Below are positions 25,965-35,078 of a stretch of 64,000 nt of DNA, piece by piece. Every line of letters begins with the position of its first letter. Within the stretch, counting starts at the first letter, position 1. The position numbers and the translations under genes are program-made. The stretch spans positions 125,645-189,644 of the forward strand of contig NZ_LMOH01000023.1 of assembly GCF_001423245.1 (NCBI RefSeq), read 5' to 3'. Source of the DNA: Aureimonas sp. Leaf324. Lineage in GTDB: Bacteria > Pseudomonadota > Alphaproteobacteria > Rhizobiales > Rhizobiaceae. The notes below the pieces were generated by a model. It had not been told where the DNA came from, searched no databases, and worked only from the letters and a program-made list of their open reading frames with translations.

Positions 25965-28900
25965 GCTGCGCGAGCCCGAATCTGATCGCGGCGCGACGCC
26001 ATCGCCATGTCCTCGGTCGCACGGTTGCCCCGCTCGGTCGCCTGGACGTTCTGCGCGAGACCCTGCCCCGTCGTGGCGATCTGCTGACGCAATAGCCGGT
26101 TGGCTTCCTTCAGTTCGGCGATCAGCGCGCGGCTATCGCTGCCCGTGGGCGTCACGGACGGCATTTGCACCGGATCGACGTTGGGAAGCCGGGTCGCTCC
26201 GGAGTTCATCGCCTCCAACTGCGGACGCCAGCGTCGGGTCGCTTCGGCATGCGCCACGAACTCCTGACCGTGCACGACTCCCGCAACCGCGTTTTTCGCC
26301 ATGTCGCCGGTCCAGCCGCCGGTGGCGAAACCCTTCGGCGCATAGGCCGCACTCCACTTGTCGATGATCGGGCGAATGATCGCCTGCATCGAAGGCGTCT
26401 GCGAAGCGACCCAGTCGAGGAACTGGCCGCTGCCGAAGTTGCCGGAGTAGTCGATTCCCTTGGCGTTGAGGTCGGACCAGATCGCCTTGTTCTGGTCGGC
26501 CATCACACCCCAGGAGCGGGTCGAGTTCAGCCCCTTTTGTGCTGCCAGGAAGTCGGACATGGCCTTCGCGATCTCGATGTTCGATCCGGCGATATCCTCG
26601 AGCCACGCCGCTTGGCCACGCATCAAGTCGATCTGGCTCGTCGCCTTCACGTCCGTCGACTTCAGCGAGGCGTTCACGCTGTCGAAGATCGCGGTGTAGT
26701 CGGCGCTCGACGCGAAGTAGTCCTTGGCCTCGGCGAGATAGTCCTGCGCGGCGCCGGTCAGCCCGGCCATCGCTTCCTTGTCACCGCCGTTCGCCTTGGC
26801 GAGCGTCTCCTCATAGACCCGGCGCGCCTCGGCGACCTGGTCCTTCTGCGACAGGGTCGATTCGTCGCCTAGCTTCATGTCGTCGAGGAACGAGCGGATC
26901 CCGTCACGATAGCTGAGGACCGCCGAGTAGACGCTTTCGAGCTGCGAGCGAGAGGCCTCGTAGGACGCAAGCGCTGCCGACTGCGCAGCCTTTGCCGCCT
27001 CGGCCGCCGTGCGCGATGCCCCGGTGAAGGCATGGACGACGCCTGAGAGTTCGGGGAACGCTTTGATCAGGTCGTCGAACGCCGAGCCGACGAGTTCGGA
27101 CCCGTCGACCAGATCCTGGCTCGCGAGCTTGAACCAGCGCGACACGATCTCCGGGTCGACGCCGAGCAACTCGGCATCGTTCAGCGCTGTGTCGCGAGAG
27201 GCGATGAGGTCCTTGACGTCGTTCAGATAGCCGACGCCCGATAGGTCGTTGATCTGCGCCTGAAAGCCGTCCGTGAACGTCTCGCCCATCTTGGCGATGG
27301 CCTGTTTCAGTCGGTCATCGATGTCGGCCGCTGCCGCCTCGGCCGTCCAGCCGAGATCGGTCAGCACCTTCTGCAACCCGGCAGCCGTGCCGCGGAAGCC
27401 GTCGAGGCTCTTCTCGACGTCGGAGGTTGTCGCAGCGGTGTAGAGCAGCGATAGGGCATATTCGCCTGCCGCCACCTTGGCCTCGGCGATCGCCTTGTTC
27501 CGCGTCTCCTCCATGGCTTTGGACGCCTCGGTCCAAGCGCCATTCACACCGACGCCGATGTCGTCGGATCCGAACGCGATCGACACGTCGTCGATCATGT
27601 CCTTGATCTGCTTTTTCAGGTCCTTGGTTGCCGCGCGGCCCTTGGCGAAGGCACCACCGAGGCCCTCGCCCGAGGACAGATCCTCGACCATGTCGGTGAA
27701 GCCCTCGCGGAACTCCTCCTGCATTTCCATGAACCGGGTCCACATCTTGGTCCCAGTTGAGGCGAACTGCGCCGACGAGTTGCCCTGGCCGTACTTCCAA
27801 GCGTCGCCGCCTACTTTCCGGAACTGCGCGAAGGCTCCTTCCTGTTCGGTGATCCACTGGCGCAGCTGGCCGTTGCCGTCGCCCGAGAGCGACTTGTCGA
27901 AGGCCTCGTACTGCGGACGAAGCTCCTCCCACTTTGCGGCCTTGTCCCGGTGCGCTTGCTCGCGCTGCTTCCGCGCGCCGAGGATGCCACCGAGGATGCC
28001 AAGCGCAGCGCCGCCAACGACACCGAGCGCAGCGCCCGCGCCAGCGCCAACACCAAGGAACGACGAGATCGCCCCGCCTGCCTGATACCCGCCGAGTGCG
28101 CCTGACACGCCGCCGGAGAGCGGCGAGCCGGACTGATAGCCCGCACCGAAAGCTCCCGCGCCAGCGCCGAGCACCTCGAGGCCGGCAAGCGCCCGCGGGC
28201 TGAAGAAACCGCCCGCGTTCTCAGTAGACGGACCAGTAGAGCGCTGCGGCTGCGCAACGCTAGCGTCCCGACTGTAATCCTTCATGCCATCGGAAACGCC
28301 ACGCGCGACGATGCGCTGGTCGTTATAGGCGGCCGATGCCGACTTCGCTCCACCTCGCGCGCCGGCAAGCTCGATGTGCCAGTTCTCGTTCCCGAGCGGA
28401 AATGCGAGGCCGTACTTCCCGGCATTCGCGTGGATCCATTGGCGTGCTGCCGTCGAGCCATAGCCCAGATCGGCGGCCATGCCTTTGTTGTGCTGAGAGT
28501 TGCCCGGGGGCGCGACCCATTTGCGCGCGGCCGCGACCGATCCATACTTCTTCAGCGCGGCATCGAAGAGTTCAGCTTGGCGTGCAACCGAGCGGAACCC
28601 CGAGTTGATGGTGATGGCCGACTGGACTGCAGCGGGGGCCGCATCCAGCATGTTCGTCAGCGCCGTAGCGAACCGGTCGTTAAGGCCCGTGATGTGCCCC
28701 TGGCTCTTACCTGCGCCAAGCAGCGAAGACAGAAGGTTCGACGAAACAGCTTTGGTGACACCTTGCGCCAAGGCCGCCGACTGCGAGCGCATGGCGGGCG
28801 TGGGCGCCGGCAGCGCGTATTTCTCGGCATAAGGATAGCTCGCCGCCTGAACGACCGGGCGCGGTGTCGGGGTCGGCACGCGGGCGTCACCAACGGCCGA

Positions 28901-31231
28901 CACGATCGCCCCAACGATACCGCTGCCCTGCGAGGTAGCGCTGCTCTGCCCGGTGCCGAACAGGTTGCCGAACAGCTTCTGTGCGCCCATGCTCGCGAAC
29001 TGACGCCCAAGGTCGGCCGCGAACCCCATCAGGTTCTGCATGAGATCGCCGCCCTGCGTCAGGGCATCGATCAGGCCCCCGAACGCGTCCTCAGCGATCT
29101 CGCCGGTCTTGCGCATCTCGTCCTGCGTCTGGCGGAGCGCATCGTTGTACCGCATCTCGCCAGCGAGCCTCTGGCCATCGAAGGACTCGTAGTCGATGCC
29201 CAGCCCGTGAATACTTTCACGCACCCGCTGCTCGGCATCCGACAGGCCGATGATGGAGCGTTCGAACGCGAGGTCGTCGAACATCTCGCCGAGGCGCTTG
29301 GCCTGCTCCTGCGCCTCCTGCATCGCCTTGAACTCCGTCGTCAGCGCCCCGACTTCCCCTGCGGCACGTTGGATTGCCTCGATCTCGTCGTCGGAGACCA
29401 CCTTCCCGGCTGATGCGGCCGCCTGACGCGCAGCCGCCAGCGCCTGGAACTCGAACCGCAGCGCGGCCGCCTCGCCTTCGCTGCGGCCAAGGATGTCGAT
29501 CTCCATGCGCTGTGCGGCAACTGTCTGATCGATCCCGGCGATGCGCGAGCGAGTTGCCTCGGCATAGCGCTGCGCCTCGTCGGTTGCGCGCTTCGCTGCG
29601 GATTCGGCTTCCTTGGCAGCCTCTTGGTCGCGATCGAACGCCGCCTGGCGCCCGGCATTGCCGATCGACTGCTGACGCCATTGGTCGAGAGCGGCCAACG
29701 CCTCGGCGTTCCCGTTGTACTGCGCCCGAAGCTTGGCGTACTCCTGTTCAACGGCAGCAACGGCCTTCGCCTCTTCGCCAAGACCGATCGATGCACCTTC
29801 GGCGCGTGCTGCGTTGAGGAGATCCAAGGCGCCGGCGGCATCCGCCGCCAAAGCTTTCTGCTTCTGAAAACGCGCCACCATCTCGTCGCCATCGGCTCGC
29901 CCAATGCTGGCGGCCTCGGCAAAGGCGTCGTTGATGCGCTGCGCCTCGGTCCGCAGATCCGGGATCAGACCGCGAAGTTCATCCATCGCGCGACGATAGC
30001 GGACGAGCGCCTCAGCCGACCCGTCGACGACAGCCGTTGTCCCGGCAATCTCCTGCTGAAGAGGAATGAGCCCCTGTGCCCACTGCCGGTTCGCCTTGAT
30101 GACCTCCTTCACCTCACCGGTAAGGCGTTCAGCGGGGATCCGTGCCAGCGCTGCCTCGAACTCGGCGAAGGCAGGCGGGCCGTCCTTCGCCGACTGCATC
30201 AGATCGGCAAACGCTTTCCGCAAGTCGGCATACTGCGGCTGCGCCCGGAAGCGATAGTTGTCTCGCCCGGCGAATTGCGATTCACCCTGAGACTGGATTG
30301 CCTCGCGAGCCCGCTTTAAGCTCTCGTTCGTGACGTCCTGCGTCGACAGTCGCACGGCATCCTGGCTGCGCTTCGCATAGTCGCCAGCAGCTTCCCCGGC
30401 GAGACCGTAAGCGTCGCGCAAATCGCGAACGGCATCGGCCTGCGCCTTGATGACGTCCTCAATCGGCTTGATGTCTTGGCGCGCCACCAGAGCGAAAGCG
30501 CCCGCCGCAGCGGTGAGACCGCCGATGGCCAGACCGGCAGGGCCGAGCCCGATGGCAAAGCTGCCGATGCTGGACACAATAGCAGAGATTGAGCCACGCA
30601 CGCCTCCGGGACCGTCACCGAGCGCCTGGATAACTTGGCCGCCCTGCGTCGCCATGACTTGGAACGGCGAGGAACCGGAGAGCAGCATGGTCGCGGCATC
30701 ATTCACCTGATAGCCGAGATTTCTGACCTGCTCGGACGTCAGCTTGACCTTCGCGCCGGCATCGTTCGCAACGTTGCTGAACTTCGCCATCCGGTCATTC
30801 ACGACGGCGGTGAAGCGACCGTAGTCCTCCTGCGAGATCGCCCCCGCTTCGACGAGCGCGTTGAGCTGCTCCTGTTTGCGAGCGAGATCGGCCGTTGCGC
30901 GAGCAACAGGGTCCAGCGCCCCCGTAACCTTGCGCGCTTCGTCTGCGATCTTCTGAAGAGCCCGAGCGTTCTGCTCGAAGGAGATCGTCACCTCCTTCGA
31001 GGCCCCCTTGTCGGTCATGGAAGCGCGTGCCGCCTCGACCGCCTTTCGGGCGTTCTCCTGATCCTTCGCAACCTGGGCAAGCGCCGCCTGCGTTGCCTTC
31101 GAAAACGCCGGCAGAGCGCCACTGGCCTTTCTCGCCTCAGCCTGAAGCTTGGCGAGTGCGGCAGCGGTTTCCTCGACGCCTTCTTCGCTCGCTACGAACT
31201 TCGCAGTGGTGACGATGGTTTGACCGGCCAT
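25961..31231 (-). CDS. Tape measure protein with embedded M15 peptidase domain
   Basis: 1756 residues. Long Ala/Gln/Glu-rich helical regions (~1-720), hydrophobic Gly/Ala stretches near 500-560 and 980-1040 and the C-terminal GFATGGWTGDMAKNAVAGVV are typical of tape measures, which set tail length and enter the host envelope. Residues ~870-950 form a complete peptidase M15 (VanY/D-Ala-D-Ala carboxypeptidase-type) domain: INSGFRS, the zinc motif SQHNKGMAADLG, and ENWHIEL. That would cut peptide cross-links during DNA entry. Start ATG at 31231; it overlaps the next tail gene by 4 bp. By the 0.15 nm per residue rule the tail would be about 260 nm. Confidence 0.9.
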   Translation of the reverse strand: MAGQTIVTTAKFVASEEGVEETAAALAKLQAEARKASGALPAFSKATQAALAQVAKDQENARKAVEAARASMTDKGASKEVTISFEQNARALQKIADEARKVTGALDPVARATADLARKQEQLNALVEAGAISQEDYGRFTAVVNDRMAKFSNVANDAGAKVKLTSEQVRNLGYQVNDAATMLLSGSSPFQVMATQGGQVIQALGDGPGGVRGSISAIVSSIGSFAIGLGPAGLAIGGLTAAAGAFALVARQDIKPIEDVIKAQADAVRDLRDAYGLAGEAAGDYAKRSQDAVRLSTQDVTNESLKRAREAIQSQGESQFAGRDNYRFRAQPQYADLRKAFADLMQSAKDGPPAFAEFEAALARIPAERLTGEVKEVIKANRQWAQGLIPLQQEIAGTTAVVDGSAEALVRYRRAMDELRGLIPDLRTEAQRINDAFAEAASIGRADGDEMVARFQKQKALAADAAGALDLLNAARAEGASIGLGEEAKAVAAVEQEYAKLRAQYNGNAEALAALDQWRQQSIGNAGRQAAFDRDQEAAKEAESAAKRATDEAQRYAEATRSRIAGIDQTVAAQRMEIDILGRSEGEAAALRFEFQALAAARQAAASAGKVVSDDEIEAIQRAAGEVGALTTEFKAMQEAQEQAKRLGEMFDDLAFERSIIGLSDAEQRVRESIHGLGIDYESFDGQRLAGEMRYNDALRQTQDEMRKTGEIAEDAFGGLIDALTQGGDLMQNLMGFAADLGRQFASMGAQKLFGNLFGTGQSSATSQGSGIVGAIVSAVGDARVPTPTPRPVVQAASYPYAEKYALPAPTPAMRSQSAALAQGVTKAVSSNLLSSLLGAGKSQGHITGLNDRFATALTNMLDAAPAAVQSAITINSGFRSVARQAELFDAALKKYGSVAAARKWVAPPGNSQHNKGMAADLGYGSTAARQWIHANAGKYGLAFPLGNENWHIELAGARGGAKSASAAYNDQRIVARGVSDGMKDYSRDASVAQPQRSTGPSTENAGGFFSPRALAGLEVLGAGAGAFGAGYQSGSPLSGGVSGALGGYQAGGAISSFLGVGAGAGAALGVVGGAALGILGGILGARKQREQAHRDKAAKWEELRPQYEAFDKSLSGDGNGQLRQWITEQEGAFAQFRKVGGDAWKYGQGNSSAQFASTGTKMWTRFMEMQEEFREGFTDMVEDLSSGEGLGGAFAKGRAATKDLKKQIKDMIDDVSIAFGSDDIGVGVNGAWTEASKAMEETRNKAIAEAKVAAGEYALSLLYTAATTSDVEKSLDGFRGTAAGLQKVLTDLGWTAEAAAADIDDRLKQAIAKMGETFTDGFQAQINDLSGVGYLNDVKDLIASRDTALNDAELLGVDPEIVSRWFKLASQDLVDGSELVGSAFDDLIKAFPELSGVVHAFTGASRTAAEAAKAAQSAALASYEASRSQLESVYSAVLSYRDGIRSFLDDMKLGDESTLSQKDQVAEARRVYEETLAKANGGDKEAMAGLTGAAQDYLAEAKDYFASSADYTAIFDSVNASLKSTDVKATSQIDLMRGQAAWLEDIAGSNIEIAKAMSDFLAAQKGLNSTRSWGVMADQNKAIWSDLNAKGIDYSGNFGSGQFLDWVASQTPSMQAIIRPIIDKWSAAYAPKGFATGGWTGDMAKNAVAGVVHGQEFVAHAEATRRWRPQLEAMNSGATRLPNVDPVQMPSVTPTGSDSRALIAELKEANRLLRQQIATTGQGLAQNVQATERGNRATEDMAMASRRDQIRARAA

Positions 31232-31283
31232 GATGGCTCCGATACGGCCCGATGAGGCCGGCACTTTTGATGGACGAGTTCAG

Positions 31284-31607
31284 ATGAAACTGCAGACGAT
31301 CGGCGCGCTGGTTTCGGTTTTGCTTGCGGTGTCGCTGCCCCCCGCAGGGGCGGCAGACTTGCCGTTCCAGGGAAGATGGAGCGGTGGACCAGCCACCTGC
31401 CAAACCCCGTTCAGCTTCACGCCCTCTCGATACACCGCGCCCGGGTCGCGTCCGATCAAGGTCGCGAAGGTGGAGCGCGACGGACGCAACTTCCTGCTGT
31501 CGTTCCCTGACGGCTACCGGGTCGCCCTCTTCGACGTCAGTCGCAAATCCATGACGTGGCATTCGCCGATTTCCGGCGACACATTCGAACTGACACGCTG
31601 CAGCTGA
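31284..31607 (+). CDS. Exported small protein encoded against the tail operon
   Basis: 107 residues. A clean signal peptide (MKLQTIGALVSVLLAVSLPPAGAA, cleavage near AGAA/D) is followed by an ~83-residue beta-rich mature protein with two cysteines (one near the N-terminus, one at the end) that could form a disulphide. It lies on the forward strand between the tape measure start and the tail chaperone end, so it is an independently transcribed cargo gene. A periplasmic superinfection-exclusion or envelope role is plausible but unproven. Confidence 0.75.
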   Translation: MKLQTIGALVSVLLAVSLPPAGAADLPFQGRWSGGPATCQTPFSFTPSRYTAPGSRPIKVAKVERDGRNFLLSFPDGYRVALFDVSRKSMTWHSPISGDTFELTRCS

Positions 31608-32242
31608 TCAGGCACCGTTGAACTGCGCGGCGATCAGCGACACCATGTTCCTCGCTTGCGCATTGAGGTCCTCGTTCGACATTTCCTCTTCGGAAATGCG
31701 GTCGGGGACTTTGAACCCGGCGATCCGGTAACGCTGACGCCAGTCTTCCTCGATCTGCTCGCGGGCCGCGTCGACAGCCATGCGCAGGCGAAGAAGATCG
31801 CAGGCCATGATCGAAGTGTCGCTCCATCCGGGCAGCAATCTCACCGCTGCCCGGTAGAGGTCGTCGATCGCCTGCTCAGGCGTCAGACCTCGCCGTTTCC
31901 CTCGTCGCCCTCCGCCGCGGAGGTTTCGTCGTCGCCTTCTTCGTCGCCCATCTCGCGACCGCCATTGGCAAGCCGAGTAAGGAACTTGATGGCGGTCCCG
32001 GCCGTCTTGAACGTGCCCTTGCGATAAATGGCCTCGTTCAGAGCCTCGGTCGACAGCTGCTTGAGCGGAACGCCTTGGCGGATCACGAACTGGACGGACG
32101 CCAGATCTGCCGCCTGCACCGCGTTCATGGCATTCTGGAAACCGCTGAATCGGTTGGAAACGGCGGTGGCCGCCTTGAGGCTTGGAACGAGCTCGAATTC
32201 GTCGTCGCCGAGTGTGATGGTCAGATGCGAGGTCAGAGACAT
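31608..32242 (-). CDS. Tail assembly chaperone GT fusion (made by -1 frameshift)
   Basis: Extended product of the 31883-32242 gene. A -1 slip at GGGAAAC (31895-31901) joins it to the next frame, adding KRRGLTPEQAIDDLYRAAV and then a helical acidic C-terminus ending LIAAQFNGA at 31608. The downstream frame has no start or ribosome site of its own near the junction. Tail chaperones of siphophages are made as a short G and a longer frameshifted GT that binds the tape measure; the order tail tube - G/GT - tape measure here is exactly that. Confidence 0.85.
31883..32242 (-). CDS. Tail assembly chaperone G (unshifted form)
   Basis: 119 residues. N-terminal strands (LTITLGDDEFELVPSLKAAT) then helices, resembling the GTA-type tail chaperone family, with an acidic Glu/Asp/Gly tail that ends at the stop overlapping the frameshift zone. 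It follows the tail tube gene and is the source of the GT fusion. Start ATG at 32242. Confidence 0.85.
   Translation of the reverse strand: MSLTSHLTITLGDDEFELVPSLKAATAVSNRFSGFQNAMNAVQAADLASVQFVIRQGVPLKQLSTEALNEAIYRKGTFKTAGTAIKFLTRLANGGREMGDEEGDDETSAAEGDEGNGEV
31895..31901 (-). promoter_or_regulatory. Slippery heptamer GGGAAAC for programmed -1 frameshift
   Basis: In the zero frame the codons are GAG GGA AAC, so the heptamer is read as G GGA AAC, the canonical X XXY YYZ pattern. Slipping back one base yields GGG AAA and enters the long downstream frame. It lies 12 codons or fewer before the zero-frame stop at 31883. Confidence 0.88.
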
Positions 32243-32344
32243 GGGTCAGGTTCCGTTGATGCGTCAGGGATGGGTCAGGGGGTGAGCCGGCGGCGCCCTG
32301 ACAACGCCACCGGCTCTCGCTCGCGAGCGATGGTGTGCGGGCGG

Positions 32345-32809
32345 TTACGTCGCCGGGACGACGATCGGCGCTTCCTGCGGGCGGCAGTTGTAAGTCACCG
32401 TCTGGGTGTCGTTGGGACCGCCGAGACCGGTGTTCGACGAGTTCACCAGGACGCAGAAGTAGATGACGTCGAAGGTGCCAGCCTCGTTCGGGATCTCCAT
32501 CTTCAGGTTGTAGGAGAGCGCCGAGAGGGAGGCCGCGTTCATCTTGGCCTGGCCGGGATCGGTCAGCTGGCGAGAGCAGACGATATCCATCGCCGTGCCC
32601 GATGCCGTGCCCTTGCCGTACCGGGTGCGACCGTCGTCGACCTCTTCGACCGTAATGTCGGCGTAGGTCTCGCCGAAGCCGGGCATCGAGCGCACGCGCC
32701 CGACGCGGGTGTAGGTGTCGGCCGCGAGCGCCGTCTGCGTGTAGTCGGCGGTCGCGCTGCCGATCGAAATCCGGGTCCGAGCGACCGGAAGCGGGGTCTT
32801 GGGCGCCAT
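32345..32809 (-). CDS. Major tail tube protein
   Basis: 154 residues of beta-rich sequence (RTRISIGSATADY; GETYADITVEEVDDG; EIPNEAGTFDVIYFCVLVNS), the size and position of a siphophage tail tube subunit, directly before the tail chaperone. The SYNLKMEIPNEAGTFD segment resembles tail tube strands, but sequence families of this protein are highly variable, so the call rests mainly on gene order. A terminator lies between it and the upstream small gene. Confidence 0.78.
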   Translation of the reverse strand: MAPKTPLPVARTRISIGSATADYTQTALAADTYTRVGRVRSMPGFGETYADITVEEVDDGRTRYGKGTASGTAMDIVCSRQLTDPGQAKMNAASLSALSYNLKMEIPNEAGTFDVIYFCVLVNSSNTGLGGPNDTQTVTYNCRPQEAPIVVPAT

Positions 32810-32833
32810 GGCCTGTTCTCCTTGAGCCTGGGC

Positions 32834-32860
32834 ATGAAAAAGCCCGCACGAAGGCGGGCC
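32834..32860 (-). terminator. Intrinsic terminator upstream of the tail tube gene
   Basis: Reverse strand: GCCCGC-CTTCGT-GCGGGC followed by five T, 25 bp before the tail tube ATG at 32809. It faces the leftward late transcript inside the structural operon, separating head from tail genes. Confidence 0.85.
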
Positions 32861-32900
32861 ATGGATCCGGCGGGATTGCCGGGATGGGATGCGGGGCCGA

Positions 32901-33146
32901 TCAGGCGGCGGGCTTGTCCGCCGACGGCGCGACCGGCGATTCCTTGACCGCCTTCTCGACCTCCGCCTTGGTGCCGACGACGATCAGCTTGGCGTTGACG
33001 CGCGCCACGACATCATGGTGCTTCGGGTCGATATCGACCGCCTTCGTCTCGCCGGGCAGGATCTCGACGATCTTGCCCTCCTCGCCCTCCTTCGCCTTCT
33101 CGCGGAACACGAGCGGCCCGAAGGACACGTTTGCAATCTGGACCAC
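32901..33146 (-). CDS. Small hypothetical phage protein at the head-tail junction
   Basis: 81 residues: beta-rich core (KIVEILPGETKAVDIDPK) and an Ala/Pro/Lys tail. No family recognised. It lies between the tail terminator-like gene (9 bp gap) and the tail tube gene, and the intrinsic terminator follows it. Small proteins here are often tail-completion or decoration proteins, but nothing in the sequence decides this. Confidence 0.65.
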   Translation of the reverse strand: MVQIANVSFGPLVFREKAKEGEEGKIVEILPGETKAVDIDPKHHDVVARVNAKLIVVGTKAEVEKAVKESPVAPSADKPAA

Positions 33147-33155
33147 GACGGCCTC

Positions 33156-33551
33156 CTATTCGGTGATGATGAACTCGTAGGGCACGGTCAGGGAGAGCCG
33201 GAAATACGCTCCGCGCTCGCTCTGGTCGTCGGATGACGCGGACTGCGGAGCGTAGCACTGCACACCCTCGAAGCTCTGCCCGCGAAACAGGGCGGCGATT
33301 TCGTCGAGCCAGCTGCGTGCCCGGTGCGCGCCGTCTCGCCGCGGAACCGCGACCACGACGCGGAAGCCACCCTCTTCCTGAAACTCGTCGGCCGTGATCC
33401 AGTCAGCCCGCGACCAAGGGAAGTCCAGCAGCGCCCACGCGGTGGCGTTGGTCGGCGTCTCGCTGACTTCGTTCTCGACATAGACCGGGCACCCGGTGAA
33501 ACCGTCCTTGAGGCGGTCCTCCACGGCGCGAACGACGGAAAGGTGCGCCAT
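33156..33551 (-). CDS. Tail terminator-like protein
   Basis: 131 residues. HLSVVRAVEDRLKDGFTGCPVYVENE at the start, a central WLDEIAALFRGQ helix and a final strand pair (AYFRLSLTVPYEFIITE) match the alpha/beta fold of siphophage tail terminators (lambda gpU / DUF4128-like), which cap the finished tail tube. It overlaps the upstream joining protein by one base, and the order connector - closure - gp10-like - terminator - tube supports the call. Confidence 0.75.
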   Translation of the reverse strand: MAHLSVVRAVEDRLKDGFTGCPVYVENEVSETPTNATAWALLDFPWSRADWITADEFQEEGGFRVVVAVPRRDGAHRARSWLDEIAALFRGQSFEGVQCYAPQSASSDDQSERGAYFRLSLTVPYEFIITE

Positions 33552-34147
33552 CAGAGGCTCCGCACGACGATGGAGGGGTGCATGTACCGCGTCGTCTGGT
33601 CGAAATACGATGTCGAGTAGGAAATCTGCGCGACCTGATTAAAGCGGTGCGCCGCGACGGCCGCGATTACCTGATAGACGCCCTGCGCCGCTTGCGGGCT
33701 CTGACCTGCCGCGTAGCCATCCGGCTCGATCTTCGCCGCATAGGGCTGGCGGTTCACGAACCGGTAGACATCGCCCGCAGGCACCTCCGTTCCAATGATC
33801 TGCTCGACACCGTCAACCAGCAGCACATGGCTGCGAGCGTAGCGACCGGAGCGAACCGGCGATTCCTCGACCAGCGCCTCGCCGATCCATTCCAAGACGT
33901 TCCGCAGCGGGTCGAACTGCGCGACGATCATGCCGTCGGGCTTCACGCTTTCCAGCGGCGCACCGCGGCGGCCATCGACGGACACTTCCGGCGGATGATC
34001 GCGCCCACCGCTCGCCGCCGCGTTGGACTTGCGGATCTCGGCGATCCCATCCTTCGCGACCTGCGCCAGACGCGCCGAGCGCGCCTGCGGCGACTTGATC
34101 TCGTTCACGAACACGGCGATCTGCTGCGTGAGGGGCTCGATCTTCAT
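33551..34147 (-). CDS. Head-tail joining protein (HK97 gp10-like)
   Basis: 198 residues. A helical N-terminus rich in Ala/Arg is followed by VEESPVRSGRYARSHVLLVDG, a SPxxxGxxRxSHxL-type segment seen in gp10-like neck/tail-completion proteins, and a C-terminal strand-helix part with VYQVIAAVAAHRF. It lies between the closure-like and terminator-like genes with 1-4 bp overlaps, as in HK97-type gene order. Confidence 0.72.
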   Translation of the reverse strand: MKIEPLTQQIAVFVNEIKSPQARSARLAQVAKDGIAEIRKSNAAASGGRDHPPEVSVDGRRGAPLESVKPDGMIVAQFDPLRNVLEWIGEALVEESPVRSGRYARSHVLLVDGVEQIIGTEVPAGDVYRFVNRQPYAAKIEPDGYAAGQSPQAAQGVYQVIAAVAAHRFNQVAQISYSTSYFDQTTRYMHPSIVVRSL

Positions 34148-34482
34148 GCGCTCGACACCACCCCGGCGATCGCGAGCAGCATCTCGCCGTCGCGATGCGT
34201 CTGGTCGTCCGGCCGCTGCGTGAACGTCATACGCAACCCGTCCACCAGCACCGCGTCGTCCGTCACCAGCGGCAGCATGCCCGCCGGAACGTCTTCGGCC
34301 AGGATCAGAACCCGCCGCTCTGTCGATCGGATACCGCCCGCGATCTCTTCGTCGGTTGCCTCGCGGATCCGCGCACGCACGCCCTCGACTCGCATCGGGT
34401 CGGCATTCGCCACCCGGCGTTCGATGGAGACCCGGCGGCCCCCGCGCGAGAAGAGACGACGATACGCAGCGCGAGGCTTCAT
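34144..34482 (-). CDS. Probable head closure (stopper) protein
   Basis: 112 residues, largely beta (RRVLILAEDVPAGMLPLVTDDAVLVDGLRM), with a short basic N-terminus. Size, beta content and position between the gp6-like connector and the gp10-like protein match head closure/stopper proteins (HK97 gp7-type). It overlaps both neighbours by 1-4 bp. No sequence signature is available, so the call is from order. Confidence 0.62.
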   Translation of the reverse strand: MKPRAAYRRLFSRGGRRVSIERRVANADPMRVEGVRARIREATDEEIAGGIRSTERRVLILAEDVPAGMLPLVTDDAVLVDGLRMTFTQRPDDQTHRDGEMLLAIAGVVSSA

Positions 34483-35075
34483 CAGATCGCTATAAGCTGG
34501 AACGGAGCCAGCAGCATCCGCACGGCGGCGTTCGACTGCGCGCCCTGCTGCTCCGGGCTATTGAATGCCTCGGTGAAGGCGCCGTCGACCGTGAAGGACC
34601 GGCTGCGCCCGTCCTCGCTGGCCTGCGCGTAAAGGTTCGTCACCATAAGCGTGATCGCCTGCTTGATCGCCGCCGGCACCTGCTCGGCGCCGCCATATCC
34701 CGCAGTGAACTCGATCGTGACCTCACCGATGGGCCAAGCGGCAATCGGCGACAAGCGATGGCCTTCTGCGCAGTCCCTGACGGTGAAACTCGCGGTCGGA
34801 ATGTCCTGACCTGCCACCTTGACGGACGTAACCGCGATCAGGTCGCGGAACGGGATCAGAAGGCGGCAGGCGGGCGAGCCATAGGTGACCTTCCACGTCT
34901 GCTCCACCAGGCATCGTCCAAGCGTGCCCGACCAGCCGTCGAGATGGCTGACGGCAGCGTCAATCAGAACGCCGATGACGCTGGGCGCCGCATCGGCGAG
35001 CGTTTCCACGTTCGCAATGACAGCCTCAGGCTCAATCGGGCGCTGCGCCGGCGGAGAGACGAGGACAGGCCGCAT
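34482..35075 (-). CDS. Head-tail connector protein (gp6-like)
   Basis: 197 residues. The C-terminal half contains the gp6/YqbG-type pattern: VTIEFTAGYGGAEQVPAAIKQAITLMVTNLYAQ. The N-terminal part has a helix and the hairpin in DLIAVTSVKVAGQDIPT. These dodecameric connectors attach to the portal and start the neck. Three bp separate it from the upstream gene. Confidence 0.85.
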   Translation of the reverse strand: MRPVLVSPPAQRPIEPEAVIANVETLADAAPSVIGVLIDAAVSHLDGWSGTLGRCLVEQTWKVTYGSPACRLLIPFRDLIAVTSVKVAGQDIPTASFTVRDCAEGHRLSPIAAWPIGEVTIEFTAGYGGAEQVPAAIKQAITLMVTNLYAQASEDGRSRSFTVDGAFTEAFNSPEQQGAQSNAAVRMLLAPFQLIAI

Positions 35076-35078
35076 GGA

